From positions 2,728,001-2,792,000 of the forward strand of contig VRMN01000001.1 in NCBI GenBank assembly GCA_008690995.1: 64,000 bases of DNA. The letters run 5' to 3'. The stretch is from Porphyridium purpureum. Lineage: Eukaryota > Rhodophyta > Bangiophyceae > Porphyridiales > Porphyridiaceae. Positions 28,392 through 36,620 of this stretch are shown piece by piece (positions within the stretch are counted from its first letter, which is position 1; each line of letters opens with the position of its first letter). The position numbers and the translations under genes are program-made. A model generated the notes under the pieces. That model saw only the letters and a list, made by a program, of their open reading frames with translations. It was not told the origin of the DNA and searched no databases.

Positions 28392-31300
28392 AAAGGTTCC
28401 TCGGACAGTCAGAGGGAAAGGAGGCTCGCAGGCGTTACGAGACCTCTAGGGGCGGCAATGAAGACCGCTGTGGTGGCCTTGGTAAGCCAAGGTCTGGCTG
28501 TCCGACACCTTGTGGGCGAAACTCGAGCGCAAATCAGCCCGTGATCAAGGAACTTGGAGGGATGGGAGCTGCCATGCTTCTTCGAGTTCGAGGAAAAGTG
28601 CACAAGTCCGACGGAGAGGCCACGTTTTTGATTGACAGTGGCGCGACGGACAACTTCATGAGCGTGGACTTTGTGCTGAAATCCGACGGCCTGAAGCAGA
28701 AGGCGTCGTGGAAGAGAGATCATGTGACCCTAGCGGATGGGTCTGTATTGGAAACAGCCGGAGAAGTTTCCAATGTCAAGTTTGAACTGAGCGATGGGTA
28801 CTCAGGGGCCGCTAACTTTGCCATTTGCCGGATTGCGGGACAAGACGCAATCTTGGGCATGGAGTGGCTGAAGCGGGAGAACCCAGTGATTGATTGGCAG
28901 TCTGGCATGTTGGCCTACGGAGAGAAGAAGGCCTGGAGCATGACGCAGATGCTGGTGCCGCGGAAAGAGCTCCGTCGGCTGTTGAAGAGTCAGGAGGTAG
29001 AAGAGTGCTACCTCGGCGTGCTGAAAGGAAGGGAGGAGCCCTGTTCAGTGGAGCGCAAAGGAGATGACTCTGTGAAGAAGATGCTCAAAGATTTCGAAAG
29101 TCTGTTCGAGGAGCCGCGAGGGCTGCCTGAGAGCCGAACAGTGGAGCATGTGATTAGGCTGAAAGATGAGAAGCCTGTGAGAGTGGGCAGGGTCTACCGA
29201 CTGAGCCCTGCGGAGTTGAAAGTCCTCCGAGAGACTTTGGATGACTTGCTGGATAAGGGATTCGTCCAGCCGAGTCAGAGCCCGTTTGGAGCACCCGTGC
29301 TGTTCGTGAAGAAGAAAGACGGCAGCATGAGGATGTGCGTTGATTATCGGGCGTTGAACGACGCAACTGTGAAGGACCGGTATCCGTTGCCGAACATGGA
29401 TGAGTTGCTGGATCGACTGGGCGCAGCTCACTGTTTCTCAAAGTTGGATTTGGCATCGGGATACCACCAGTTGCGTGTTCGGAGAGAGGACGTGCCGAAG
29501 ACCGCGTTCCAGACCAGGTACGGACAGTTCGAGTTCCGTGTGATGCCGTTTGGTCTTTGCAACGCGCCGGCAACTTTTCAGAGGGCCATGAACGAGCTGT
29601 TTGCAGATCTGCTGGACAAGACCGTCATTGTCTACTTGGACGATATTTTGGTCTTTACCAAGGATAGGCAGTCGCACGGCGAGGTCCTGAAGGAAGTGTT
29701 GTCGCGCTTGCAAAAGGCAGGGTATCGTTTGAAGCGCAAGAAGTGCAGCTTTTTCGTTTCTGAAGTCGAATACCTGGGGAACATTGTCGGCAACGGTTGC
29801 GTGAAGATGGATCCACGGAAGGTGGAAGCTTTGAGAGATTGGCCAGTGCCAAAGACGGTGACGGAGTTGAGATCCTTTTTGGGAATGACAAACTGGTTTC
29901 GCAGGTTTGTCAAAGGATACTCTACCGTCGTGGCGCCGCTGACTTCGCTGTTGCAGAACGCAAAGTCGAAGAAGCAGCTGATCGAACTGGGAGATGAAGG
30001 CAAATCGGCCTTCAAGAAGATTGTCGGGATGTTGACGGAAGCGCCGGTGTTGGCCTTGCCAGACCCTGAAAAGCCATTTGAGGTGTACACGGACCGCTCC
30101 GAAGTCGCGGTGGGGGGATGGCTGGCACAGGAAGGCAGACCGGTCGCGTTTACGTCGAGGAAGCTGCTGGACCGAGAGACCAGGTACAGCAGCTATGAAG
30201 GTGAGCTCATGGCCGTCATTCACTGTCTGCGAGAGTTTCGACCTTATCTGTACGGGGCAAAGTTTGTGCTTCACACAGATCATGAGGCGTTGAAACATCT
30301 GATGACGCAGAAGGAGCTGAATGGCCGGCAAGCACGGTGGTTGGACTTTTTGGCCGAGTTTGATATCACAATCGACTATGTGAAGGGAAAGTCGAACGTG
30401 GTGGCCGATGCTTTGTCGAGAAAGCCAGAGTTGCATGCGCTAGAGTACCAAGTTCGGTGTGATGAATTTGGTGCGGGGTTCCAGGCATTCGTGGGTTCGT
30501 ACTCGAGTGACCCAGACTTTGGTGCTTTGATGGGGGATTTACCGACCCACCAAGGCTTTCGAACCGAAGCTGGGCTCTTGTACTTGAGGAATCGCGTTTG
30601 CGTGCCGAGGAAGTTCAGAGAGCGTGTCATGCAGCTCCACCACGATATCCCGACAGCAGGACACCGTGGAGCCGACACGACGTATGCATCTTTGATCACT
30701 CGCTTCTACTGGCCAAAGATGAAGCGAGACGTGAGCCGTTTTGTGAAGACTTGTCACGCGTGCCAAGTGACAAAGTCTGAGAATCGGTCGTTTGGAAAGC
30801 TGAAGCCCTTGTCGATCCCAGAAGGACCTTGGGTCGACATTTCGATGGACTTTGTGACGGAGCTGCCTCGGAGCGAAGGCAGCTGTGATGCAATCATGAC
30901 TGTGGTGGATCGCTATTCGAAGATGGCGCTGTTTATCCCGACGCGCAAGGACTTGACAGCAAAACGTTGTGCTGACTTGTTCGTGAAGCACGTCGTGAGC
31001 CGTTTCGGATACCCCAAGTCAATTGTATCGGACCGAGATCCGCTGTTTACGTCCACGTTTTGGCAGCAGTTGAGCAAGCGGGTGGGCATGAAGTTGGCTA
31101 TGTCTGCCGCCAACCACCCGCAGACTGATGGCCAAACTGAGCGAGTGAACCGGGTGATTCGGGAAATGCTCAAGTTAATGGCGACGAATAGTGGCTGGGT
31201 GCGAGACTTGCCGTTGTACGAGTTTGCGTACAACTCTGCACCAAGCAGTGCCACTGGATTCGCGCCGTTCAAAGTGGTATATGGAAGGGATCCTTGGTTT

Positions 31301-31768
31301 CCACCGAGCGAAGGGTGGAGGCCTGCGCGCGACGGACAGACAAAGGACATGGCGGAGCACTGGTTTCGCCTGTGCAAAGTCCATGAAGAAGTCCGCGACA
31401 ATTTGATCGAAGCCCAGGGGAGAATGCAGAAGTTCTTCGATCGACGCAAGGATGCCCGGGAGTTTCAAGTTGGTGATCAAGTGTTGATCACGGCGCCGCA
31501 ATTGCGGCCGAACAAGAGTGATTTGGCGGCACCAAAGTTTCTTGGTCCGGTGCCTGTCATTGAGAAGGTAAGCTCGCATGCTTACCGAGTGATTTTGCCC
31601 GAGGGTGTGGCTTGTCATGATGTTTTTCCGATCCAACATCTGAAGCCATACTATGGACGCGAAGACTACATGGCAGGGGAAAATGATGAAGAAGTACCCG
31701 ACGACCTGCCAGCGTCCGATTCTGAGCCAGACTTGTTGAAAATTATCGAAGAGTCTGACTCTGAATGA
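28277..31768 (+). CDS. pol: Gypsy pol (fossil element): PR-RT-RH-IN
   Basis: The parts in order are as follows. The aspartic protease has LIDSGATDNFMS (about 28630). The reverse transcriptase has MRMCVDYRALND and VYLDDILVF (about 29180-29690). RNase H has EVYTDRSE and LHTDHEALKHL (about 30060-30400). The integrase has an HH-CC zinc head (HHDIPTAGH, CHACQ) and catalytic core (MDFVTELP, VSDRDPLFTS, TERVNRVIREML; about 30630-31230). A GPY/F-type C-terminus follows. The given start is where the frame opens, not a proposed initiation codon. Confidence 0.92.
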   Translation: MLELWKAGTHRQDVSRGKEDYPAAGGRLAGVKKRGARVERFLGQSEGKEARRRYETSRGGNEDRCGGLGKPRSGCPTPCGRNSSANQPVIKELGGMGAAMLLRVRGKVHKSDGEATFLIDSGATDNFMSVDFVLKSDGLKQKASWKRDHVTLADGSVLETAGEVSNVKFELSDGYSGAANFAICRIAGQDAILGMEWLKRENPVIDWQSGMLAYGEKKAWSMTQMLVPRKELRRLLKSQEVEECYLGVLKGREEPCSVERKGDDSVKKMLKDFESLFEEPRGLPESRTVEHVIRLKDEKPVRVGRVYRLSPAELKVLRETLDDLLDKGFVQPSQSPFGAPVLFVKKKDGSMRMCVDYRALNDATVKDRYPLPNMDELLDRLGAAHCFSKLDLASGYHQLRVRREDVPKTAFQTRYGQFEFRVMPFGLCNAPATFQRAMNELFADLLDKTVIVYLDDILVFTKDRQSHGEVLKEVLSRLQKAGYRLKRKKCSFFVSEVEYLGNIVGNGCVKMDPRKVEALRDWPVPKTVTELRSFLGMTNWFRRFVKGYSTVVAPLTSLLQNAKSKKQLIELGDEGKSAFKKIVGMLTEAPVLALPDPEKPFEVYTDRSEVAVGGWLAQEGRPVAFTSRKLLDRETRYSSYEGELMAVIHCLREFRPYLYGAKFVLHTDHEALKHLMTQKELNGRQARWLDFLAEFDITIDYVKGKSNVVADALSRKPELHALEYQVRCDEFGAGFQAFVGSYSSDPDFGALMGDLPTHQGFRTEAGLLYLRNRVCVPRKFRERVMQLHHDIPTAGHRGADTTYASLITRFYWPKMKRDVSRFVKTCHACQVTKSENRSFGKLKPLSIPEGPWVDISMDFVTELPRSEGSCDAIMTVVDRYSKMALFIPTRKDLTAKRCADLFVKHVVSRFGYPKSIVSDRDPLFTSTFWQQLSKRVGMKLAMSAANHPQTDGQTERVNRVIREMLKLMATNSGWVRDLPLYEFAYNSAPSSATGFAPFKVVYGRDPWFPPSEGWRPARDGQTKDMAEHWFRLCKVHEEVRDNLIEAQGRMQKFFDRRKDAREFQVGDQVLITAPQLRPNKSDLAAPKFLGPVPVIEKVSSHAYRVILPEGVACHDVFPIQHLKPYYGREDYMAGENDEEVPDDLPASDSEPDLLKIIEESDSE

Positions 31769-31873
31769 CTTGGGAATTGTGAGAAGTTTGCTAGGCAGAG
31801 GTTTTCTCCCGGAGCGCGGGTTCCTCGAGCCAAGAATGCAACTTAGTTTGAAGTCTCGCCGAGACGTCGAGCC

Positions 31874-31887
31874 AAGAGGGGGGGAGA
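31874..31887 (+). other. Polypurine tract of the Gypsy element
   Basis: A 14-base all-purine run directly abuts the 3' LTR, in the position where plus-strand DNA synthesis is primed in LTR elements. Confidence 0.85.
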
Positions 31888-32185
31888 TGTTATCCGTTCG
31901 ACCCCAGTCACCTAGAACGGTTCGGTTAATCCGAAACCGGTAAGCCGTTAAACCGGTAGACCGTTTAACCGTTTCTAGAAGCTTCTAGAGGTTCCAGAAC
32001 CTTCTAGACGCGCGCAGAAATGCCAATGATTTGCATTGTCATTTCTCTTGGCGCCTTGCTGTCCCTGGCGGAAGTAAGGGTATAAAAAGGCGACGCGCCT
32101 GCCCGGACTAGCCGGTCAGGTCTTGCTCGGAGACAGAAGAGGTAAGAAAGAAGACGCAGAGAATAAAGGCACAGCATTGGTAACA
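31888..32185 (+). repeat. 3' LTR of the Gypsy element (298 bp)
   Basis: It is nearly identical to the 5' LTR, with the same ends, the same two heat-shock-element arrays (31973-32008) and TATA box (32081-32087). The few differences are near the 3' end. The near identity dates the insertion as recent. Confidence 0.95.
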
Positions 32186-35100
32186 TTGGAACTCGTGCGG
32201 AAACTAGGATATCCTTCTATTCGCGCGGTGAGGCAAGGAATGATTAGCGGTGCGATCAAGAACTGCGATGTGACAGTACGCGACATCGATAGAAGCATCG
32301 CGCTCTGGGGACCTGCACTTCCTGCCTTGAAAGGACGTACGACGGGTCACAAAACACCTGCCGTGCCCGAAGCTCCTCTGACGATGCCGTTCAGGGACGC
32401 ACAAATGTGTTGCGATATTATGGCCGTGGACCGAAACCTGTTCTTGATTTCAGTAGTCAAACCATTTCAGTTTTTCATGGCCACGCCAATTAGGAACAAA
32501 TCAGCGGAGGACATTCACGCAGCCCTGACGAAGCAGCTGAAGACGTTGCGTGGGCACCAAGTGATCGTGAGAATGATACACTCGGATCGAGAGAGTGGCG
32601 TAAAGGCCGTGGTTGACTGGATGCATGAGAACGGGATATTGCCAGAGTTGACCGGGGCAGGGGAAGCGGTTCAAGCAGCCGAGCGCGGCATTCGACTGGT
32701 GAAAGAACGTGCGCGCGCGGTGATTAGCGGGTTGCCGTTTGTGTTGCCTCGCCTGCTCGTGCCTGCCCTTGTCGAATATTGCGTTCAGCGCATAAATGGC
32801 CTGCAGAGTAGTGTGTCCAGTGGGGCTCTTTCGGGTAGGTCCCCGAAAGAGGAGATGACGGGTCGTGTATTGGACGCGAAAAGGGACCTTGCCCTCGGGT
32901 TCGGGGACTACGTGCAAGTGCACGCCGCGCATGTGGACAATAGCATGGCAGAGCGCACAGTGGGGTGCATCGCACTACATCCCACTGAAAACTTGTCCGG
33001 GGCGTGGAACTTCTTGAATCTGAATACAGTAGCAATGACTGTGCGGCAAAGCTGGACTAGTTTGCCGACGCCTGATTTTGTACTTGATAGGCTCAACGAG
33101 CTCGCGGCGACAAGAGGGCAAGTGGAAGTCGGCATCGAGGGAAATGCGAGCGTCAGCCTGGACGAGCAACAGCAAGGGCTCCCCGCGGAGGGCGCAGGCG
33201 AAGAGGGAGAGTTGGAAGAACAGTCGGAAAACGAACTCCCAGACATGCTGGAGGGCGATTGGGAAGAGTCAATGGAAGATGGTGGGATACGGGATCCAGA
33301 GCATGCGATGAAGTCGAGCAAAGCATCTGTGACACCGGATGGTGAGGTGGCAGTTGGAGTGGCTGAGCAGAGGGACGTTCCGAGCGTCACGGACCTTCCA
33401 GCCGTGATGGAGCGGCCTGATGCAGAACACGAGACGCGAGAAGGTGGAACTCTAGAACCTAAGAATGCTTTGCAACAGAGTCCGTCCATGGATACGTTCG
33501 TGAGTGCGGACCGTCGCGAACAAAGAAATATGACGGTAGTCTCAAATGCTCAGAATGCTTTGGAGGATCAAATTGGCTGCACGCGTGAGCTCAATGAGCC
33601 TCGAGGCGAACGACCGGGGGAATTGCGCAGTGTTGCGGGTCGGACGTCCGATAAGGAAGGCATCGATGAGCCGAGAGCGCAGATAGCTGGGAAACGAACA
33701 CAAGATAACACAGGTGACGATTGGGAGCGCAACCTGCGCGCGCGCATTATGCCAGCCCCTATGCTGCACGAAACGGTTGGTGCTGGGCACGCAGAACAGC
33801 GGAGCGCGCAGGCCCCAAAAGCAAGTTTAAGCGCTCCGCAAGGCGCGGCGTTGTTTAAGTCTGAGGGGCCAACGAGCGCAGCGAGTCGGAAAGCGTCGCG
33901 CCACGGCCCCAGGCGGAGCCTGCGGCCGGGGGTACAGTTGGAGGTACAGTGCCCTACTACTGATCCCGGGACTGCCGACGCTGTGCTAAGGGGCGCTGTA
34001 ATCGATGCTCGGCTTGCTGAACTCGAGACTCGAGAGCGTCAGCTGCTGAGGGCCATAAGACTGGCCTCTATTGAGAAGCGATTGAAGGAAATCGATGCCA
34101 GGGAAGAAGAGCTGAGGCTGGAGAAACGGCTGAAGCGAAAATCTCGGGAGGCGGGGAACGATGAACACGCCGAGGACGATGCAGAAGCGACGTCGACAAA
34201 ACGCGCCAGGGCATTCGTGGTGAAGGCGGTCCGCGCGGGCATGGCGCTGAACTTATCTGTGAAGAAGGCGATCAAGAAATTCGGGTCCAAAGCAATGGAA
34301 GCAATAGTGCGCGAGGTGGCCCAGTTGGATCAGCGCTACGGGTACGGCGTTGTGGAGCCTGTCGATACCAAGACCATGACGCCACAAGAGAGAAAGTCCA
34401 TTATACCGTCACATATGTTTGTGAAGGAGAAACTGGACTCGACTGGGGCTGTGGAAAAGGTGAAGGCGCGTATTGTGGCAGGTGGCAACAAACAGGACGC
34501 CGTCCTGTACCCCGACAGATCGGCGCCCACCGCGGCCACAGATAGCGTTCTGATCTTGGCTGCCATTGCGGCGAGAGAAGGCAGATCCGTTGGGAAAATG
34601 GATTTCCCCGGCGCGTTCCTTCACGCGCCGATGCCCGCCGACGTGCCGGACACTCATATGAGAATTGATAGCTTCCTGGCTGACGTGCTAGTCCGACTGG
34701 ATCAAAAGTACGAACAGTACTTGCGAAAGGATGGGTCACTCGTTGTCAAGCTGACGAAAGCGTTGTATGGCACTTTGATCGCGGCACGACAATGGTACAT
34801 GAAAGTTGCGGGGCTGTTCGAGGATCTGGGATTCGTGGTAAATCCTTATGATGCATGTGTGTTTAATCGAGAGTCCGTGTCGATGATTCTCCACGTGGAC
34901 GATGTCATGCTATTCGGCAAGTCGGAGGCTGCGGTGAAAGGTGTCATGAAAGAAGTTAGAGACAAGTACCCCGGACTGACGTGCGAAACCGGAGTCAAGA
35001 TCGATTATCTCGGAATGCTGTTTGACTTTCGAAAAAAGGGATTCGTGACCATCAGTATGCAGGGGTATGTTGATGCGCTCATTGAGGAGAGCGGCACGAG

Positions 35101-35845
35101 AGGCACCGCCAAAACGCCAGCAGGCGCTTCTCTGTACGAAGTGCGCAGCGATGCAGTTGGTCTCGGTGCAGAGCGAGCCAGAAGGTACCACACCCTAGTC
35201 TGCAAACTTCTGTATTTGGCCAAGCGCATACGACCAGACTTGCTCACAACGGTGGCAATGTTGGTGACGAGGACGGATAAGCCGAGCGTAGATGATGAAA
35301 TGAAGCTGAGCCGCGCTCTCAAGTACCTCAACGGTACCCGCGGCCTGCATCTGACTTTGGGCGCGAGTGATGAGCTTGCAGTAATAGGAGCGGTGGACGC
35401 TTCATTCGCGGTGCATGCTGACTGCAAAAGTGTCAGCGGCACAGCAGTGACACTCGGGCGCGGGACCATATTTGCGAAAAGCGCAAAGCAGCGGCTGGTG
35501 ACCAGAAGTTCGACAGAAGCGGAACTAGTCGGAGCCAGCGAAGCGCTCGGACAAGTGTTGTGGACAGCAAACTTTCTCAAGTCGCAGGGGTACAAGGTCA
35601 AGGAAAGCGTGATTTTACAAGACAATCTGTCCACGATTGCCATGTTGCAGCGCGGAAGGTCGAATTCTGCGAGGACCAGACACGTGAATATCCGTTATTA
35701 TTTCGTGCACGACTACCTGAGGCGCGGCGAACTGAGAATAGAGCACTGTCCGTCCCAGGACCTTGTGGCAGATATACTCACGAAGCCGATCCAGGGTGAT
35801 CGTTTTGTGAGGTTAAGAGACAAGTTGTTGGGTGTCACGGAGTGA
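32186..35845 (+). CDS. Copia-2 polyprotein, partial (fossil element)
   Basis: The visible parts begin with the pre-integrase (KLGYPSIRAVRQGMISGAI...ALKGRTT) and the integrase core (about 32400-32780). A long acidic, low-complexity linker follows (about 33070-34190). The reverse transcriptase has LHVDDVMLFGK (about 34350-35060). The Copia-type RNase H has TRSSTEAELVGASEAL and DILTKPIQGD (about 35390-35800). The linker is unusually long for the family. Confidence 0.85.
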   Translation: MELVRKLGYPSIRAVRQGMISGAIKNCDVTVRDIDRSIALWGPALPALKGRTTGHKTPAVPEAPLTMPFRDAQMCCDIMAVDRNLFLISVVKPFQFFMATPIRNKSAEDIHAALTKQLKTLRGHQVIVRMIHSDRESGVKAVVDWMHENGILPELTGAGEAVQAAERGIRLVKERARAVISGLPFVLPRLLVPALVEYCVQRINGLQSSVSSGALSGRSPKEEMTGRVLDAKRDLALGFGDYVQVHAAHVDNSMAERTVGCIALHPTENLSGAWNFLNLNTVAMTVRQSWTSLPTPDFVLDRLNELAATRGQVEVGIEGNASVSLDEQQQGLPAEGAGEEGELEEQSENELPDMLEGDWEESMEDGGIRDPEHAMKSSKASVTPDGEVAVGVAEQRDVPSVTDLPAVMERPDAEHETREGGTLEPKNALQQSPSMDTFVSADRREQRNMTVVSNAQNALEDQIGCTRELNEPRGERPGELRSVAGRTSDKEGIDEPRAQIAGKRTQDNTGDDWERNLRARIMPAPMLHETVGAGHAEQRSAQAPKASLSAPQGAALFKSEGPTSAASRKASRHGPRRSLRPGVQLEVQCPTTDPGTADAVLRGAVIDARLAELETRERQLLRAIRLASIEKRLKEIDAREEELRLEKRLKRKSREAGNDEHAEDDAEATSTKRARAFVVKAVRAGMALNLSVKKAIKKFGSKAMEAIVREVAQLDQRYGYGVVEPVDTKTMTPQERKSIIPSHMFVKEKLDSTGAVEKVKARIVAGGNKQDAVLYPDRSAPTAATDSVLILAAIAAREGRSVGKMDFPGAFLHAPMPADVPDTHMRIDSFLADVLVRLDQKYEQYLRKDGSLVVKLTKALYGTLIAARQWYMKVAGLFEDLGFVVNPYDACVFNRESVSMILHVDDVMLFGKSEAAVKGVMKEVRDKYPGLTCETGVKIDYLGMLFDFRKKGFVTISMQGYVDALIEESGTRGTAKTPAGASLYEVRSDAVGLGAERARRYHTLVCKLLYLAKRIRPDLLTTVAMLVTRTDKPSVDDEMKLSRALKYLNGTRGLHLTLGASDELAVIGAVDASFAVHADCKSVSGTAVTLGRGTIFAKSAKQRLVTRSSTEAELVGASEALGQVLWTANFLKSQGYKVKESVILQDNLSTIAMLQRGRSNSARTRHVNIRYYFVHDYLRRGELRIEHCPSQDLVADILTKPIQGDRFVRLRDKLLGVTE

Positions 35846-35904
35846 CGGAAGGATCGAATGGCGTGTCGCTGCGCACAGCCATGCTCGTGCAATGAGCGAG
35901 GGAG

Positions 35905-36203
35905 TGTGTTGTGGGTTTTAGGGTTTGCCGACATGTTGTAGCACCGCAGAACATTCTAGATGCTGGTGCTGATGCACGCGTCCTGCGGCGGTAGGCGCTC
36001 CTGTGCCCGAGCAGGGAATTTGGTAGTGACGAGATTGCGGCTTTGCGGGTATAAAAGCGTGCTCTGGCGAGCGACCCGGCGGCGGCGTAATGGAGAAGAA
36101 GGGCTACGGATTTAGGGAGTGAAAAGCGTAACTTTGCACTGACGAGTATAAATTGTTTGTTTTTTCTTAGACGAACATCTCAGTAGTGACAGAAACCATA
36201 ACA
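35905..36203 (+). repeat. Probable 3' LTR of Copia-2
   Basis: The candidate starts TGTGTTGTGG after a purine-rich stretch and ends CCATAACA. It contains a TATA box (TATAAAA, 36050-36056) and a heat-shock-like GAAcaTTCtaGA at 35949-35960. No second copy is visible, so the ends are provisional. Confidence 0.5.
35949..35960. promoter_or_regulatory. Heat-shock-element-like triplet in the Copia-2 LTR
   Basis: GAAcaTTCtaGA gives two perfect and one partial nGAAn unit at the right 5-bp spacing, about 90 bp upstream of the TATA box. It is shorter than the Gypsy arrays and could be chance. Confidence 0.4.
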
Positions 36204-36620
36204 GGGTGACCGCGATATGTTCTACGACGAAGTGGTTCCTCTGGTACAGAATGCATGGCGCTCAGCGCGGTTAACTGTACTTGAGCGTTTTCGGGCCAAC
36301 AACCACTGTACTTTGGCGCTCGCCAGGTTCCATCGTTTGCGCTTCATCTCAAAGTTGAGCTGAACGGCACATGTCGACCCGGCTCAACGCGTCGTGGGCT
36401 GTCGTGGTGGCTGGCTGGCTGGCACGTCGGTTGGCTGGCTGGCGTGCGAGAACGCAGACACGCAGAAAGGCAGCAACAAGCGCGATACTGAGGTCGCTTC
36501 GTGTGCGATTGAGACGCTGTGTCAAGAAGAGGCGACGGCGTAGCTGCTGGTTGGTGGCCGCGTACACACACACAAAGCCGGACGGCGCGCGCACCTACGG
36601 GCGGCGCTCCCAGCGCGAGC
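36204..36620. other. Upstream region of the ClC gene
   Basis: It contains ACTGTAC at 36274-36280 and 36305-36311, and a TGGC-rich tandem stretch near 36410-36450. No gene was seen. Confidence 0.5.

Larger units (their letters stand above)
26719..32185 (+). mobile_element. Whole-looking Ty3/Gypsy LTR retrotransposon
   Basis: This 5.47-kb element is bounded by two near-identical LTRs. It shows a primer-binding site, a gag frame, an overlapping pol frame in the order protease, reverse transcriptase, RNase H, integrase, and a polypurine tract. The integrase-last order and GPY/F-like tail (FLGPVPVIEKVSSHAYRV) place it in Ty3/Gypsy; I see no chromodomain. The LTRs differ at only about three sites in ~299 bp, so it is young. 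It looks whole. No target-site duplication is seen: the 5 bp before it (AGTTC) and after it (TTGGA) differ. Confidence 0.95.
32186..36203 (+). mobile_element. Copia-2: second Ty1/Copia element, incomplete
   Basis: This plus-strand element is read away from the Gypsy element and begins abruptly at its 3' LTR within the pre-integrase region. It is broken, with about one break on the Gypsy side. Integrase, reverse transcriptase and RNase H follow. After the polyprotein stop (35845) comes a probable 3' LTR (about 35905-36203). It is not the missing part of Copia-1, because both elements carry their own reverse transcriptase and RNase H and point in opposite directions. Confidence 0.8.

Noticed and set aside
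31540-31768. Chromodomain at the end of the Gypsy integrase
   Set aside because: Only a GPY/F-like tail is visible; the aromatic-cage pattern of a chromodomain is absent.
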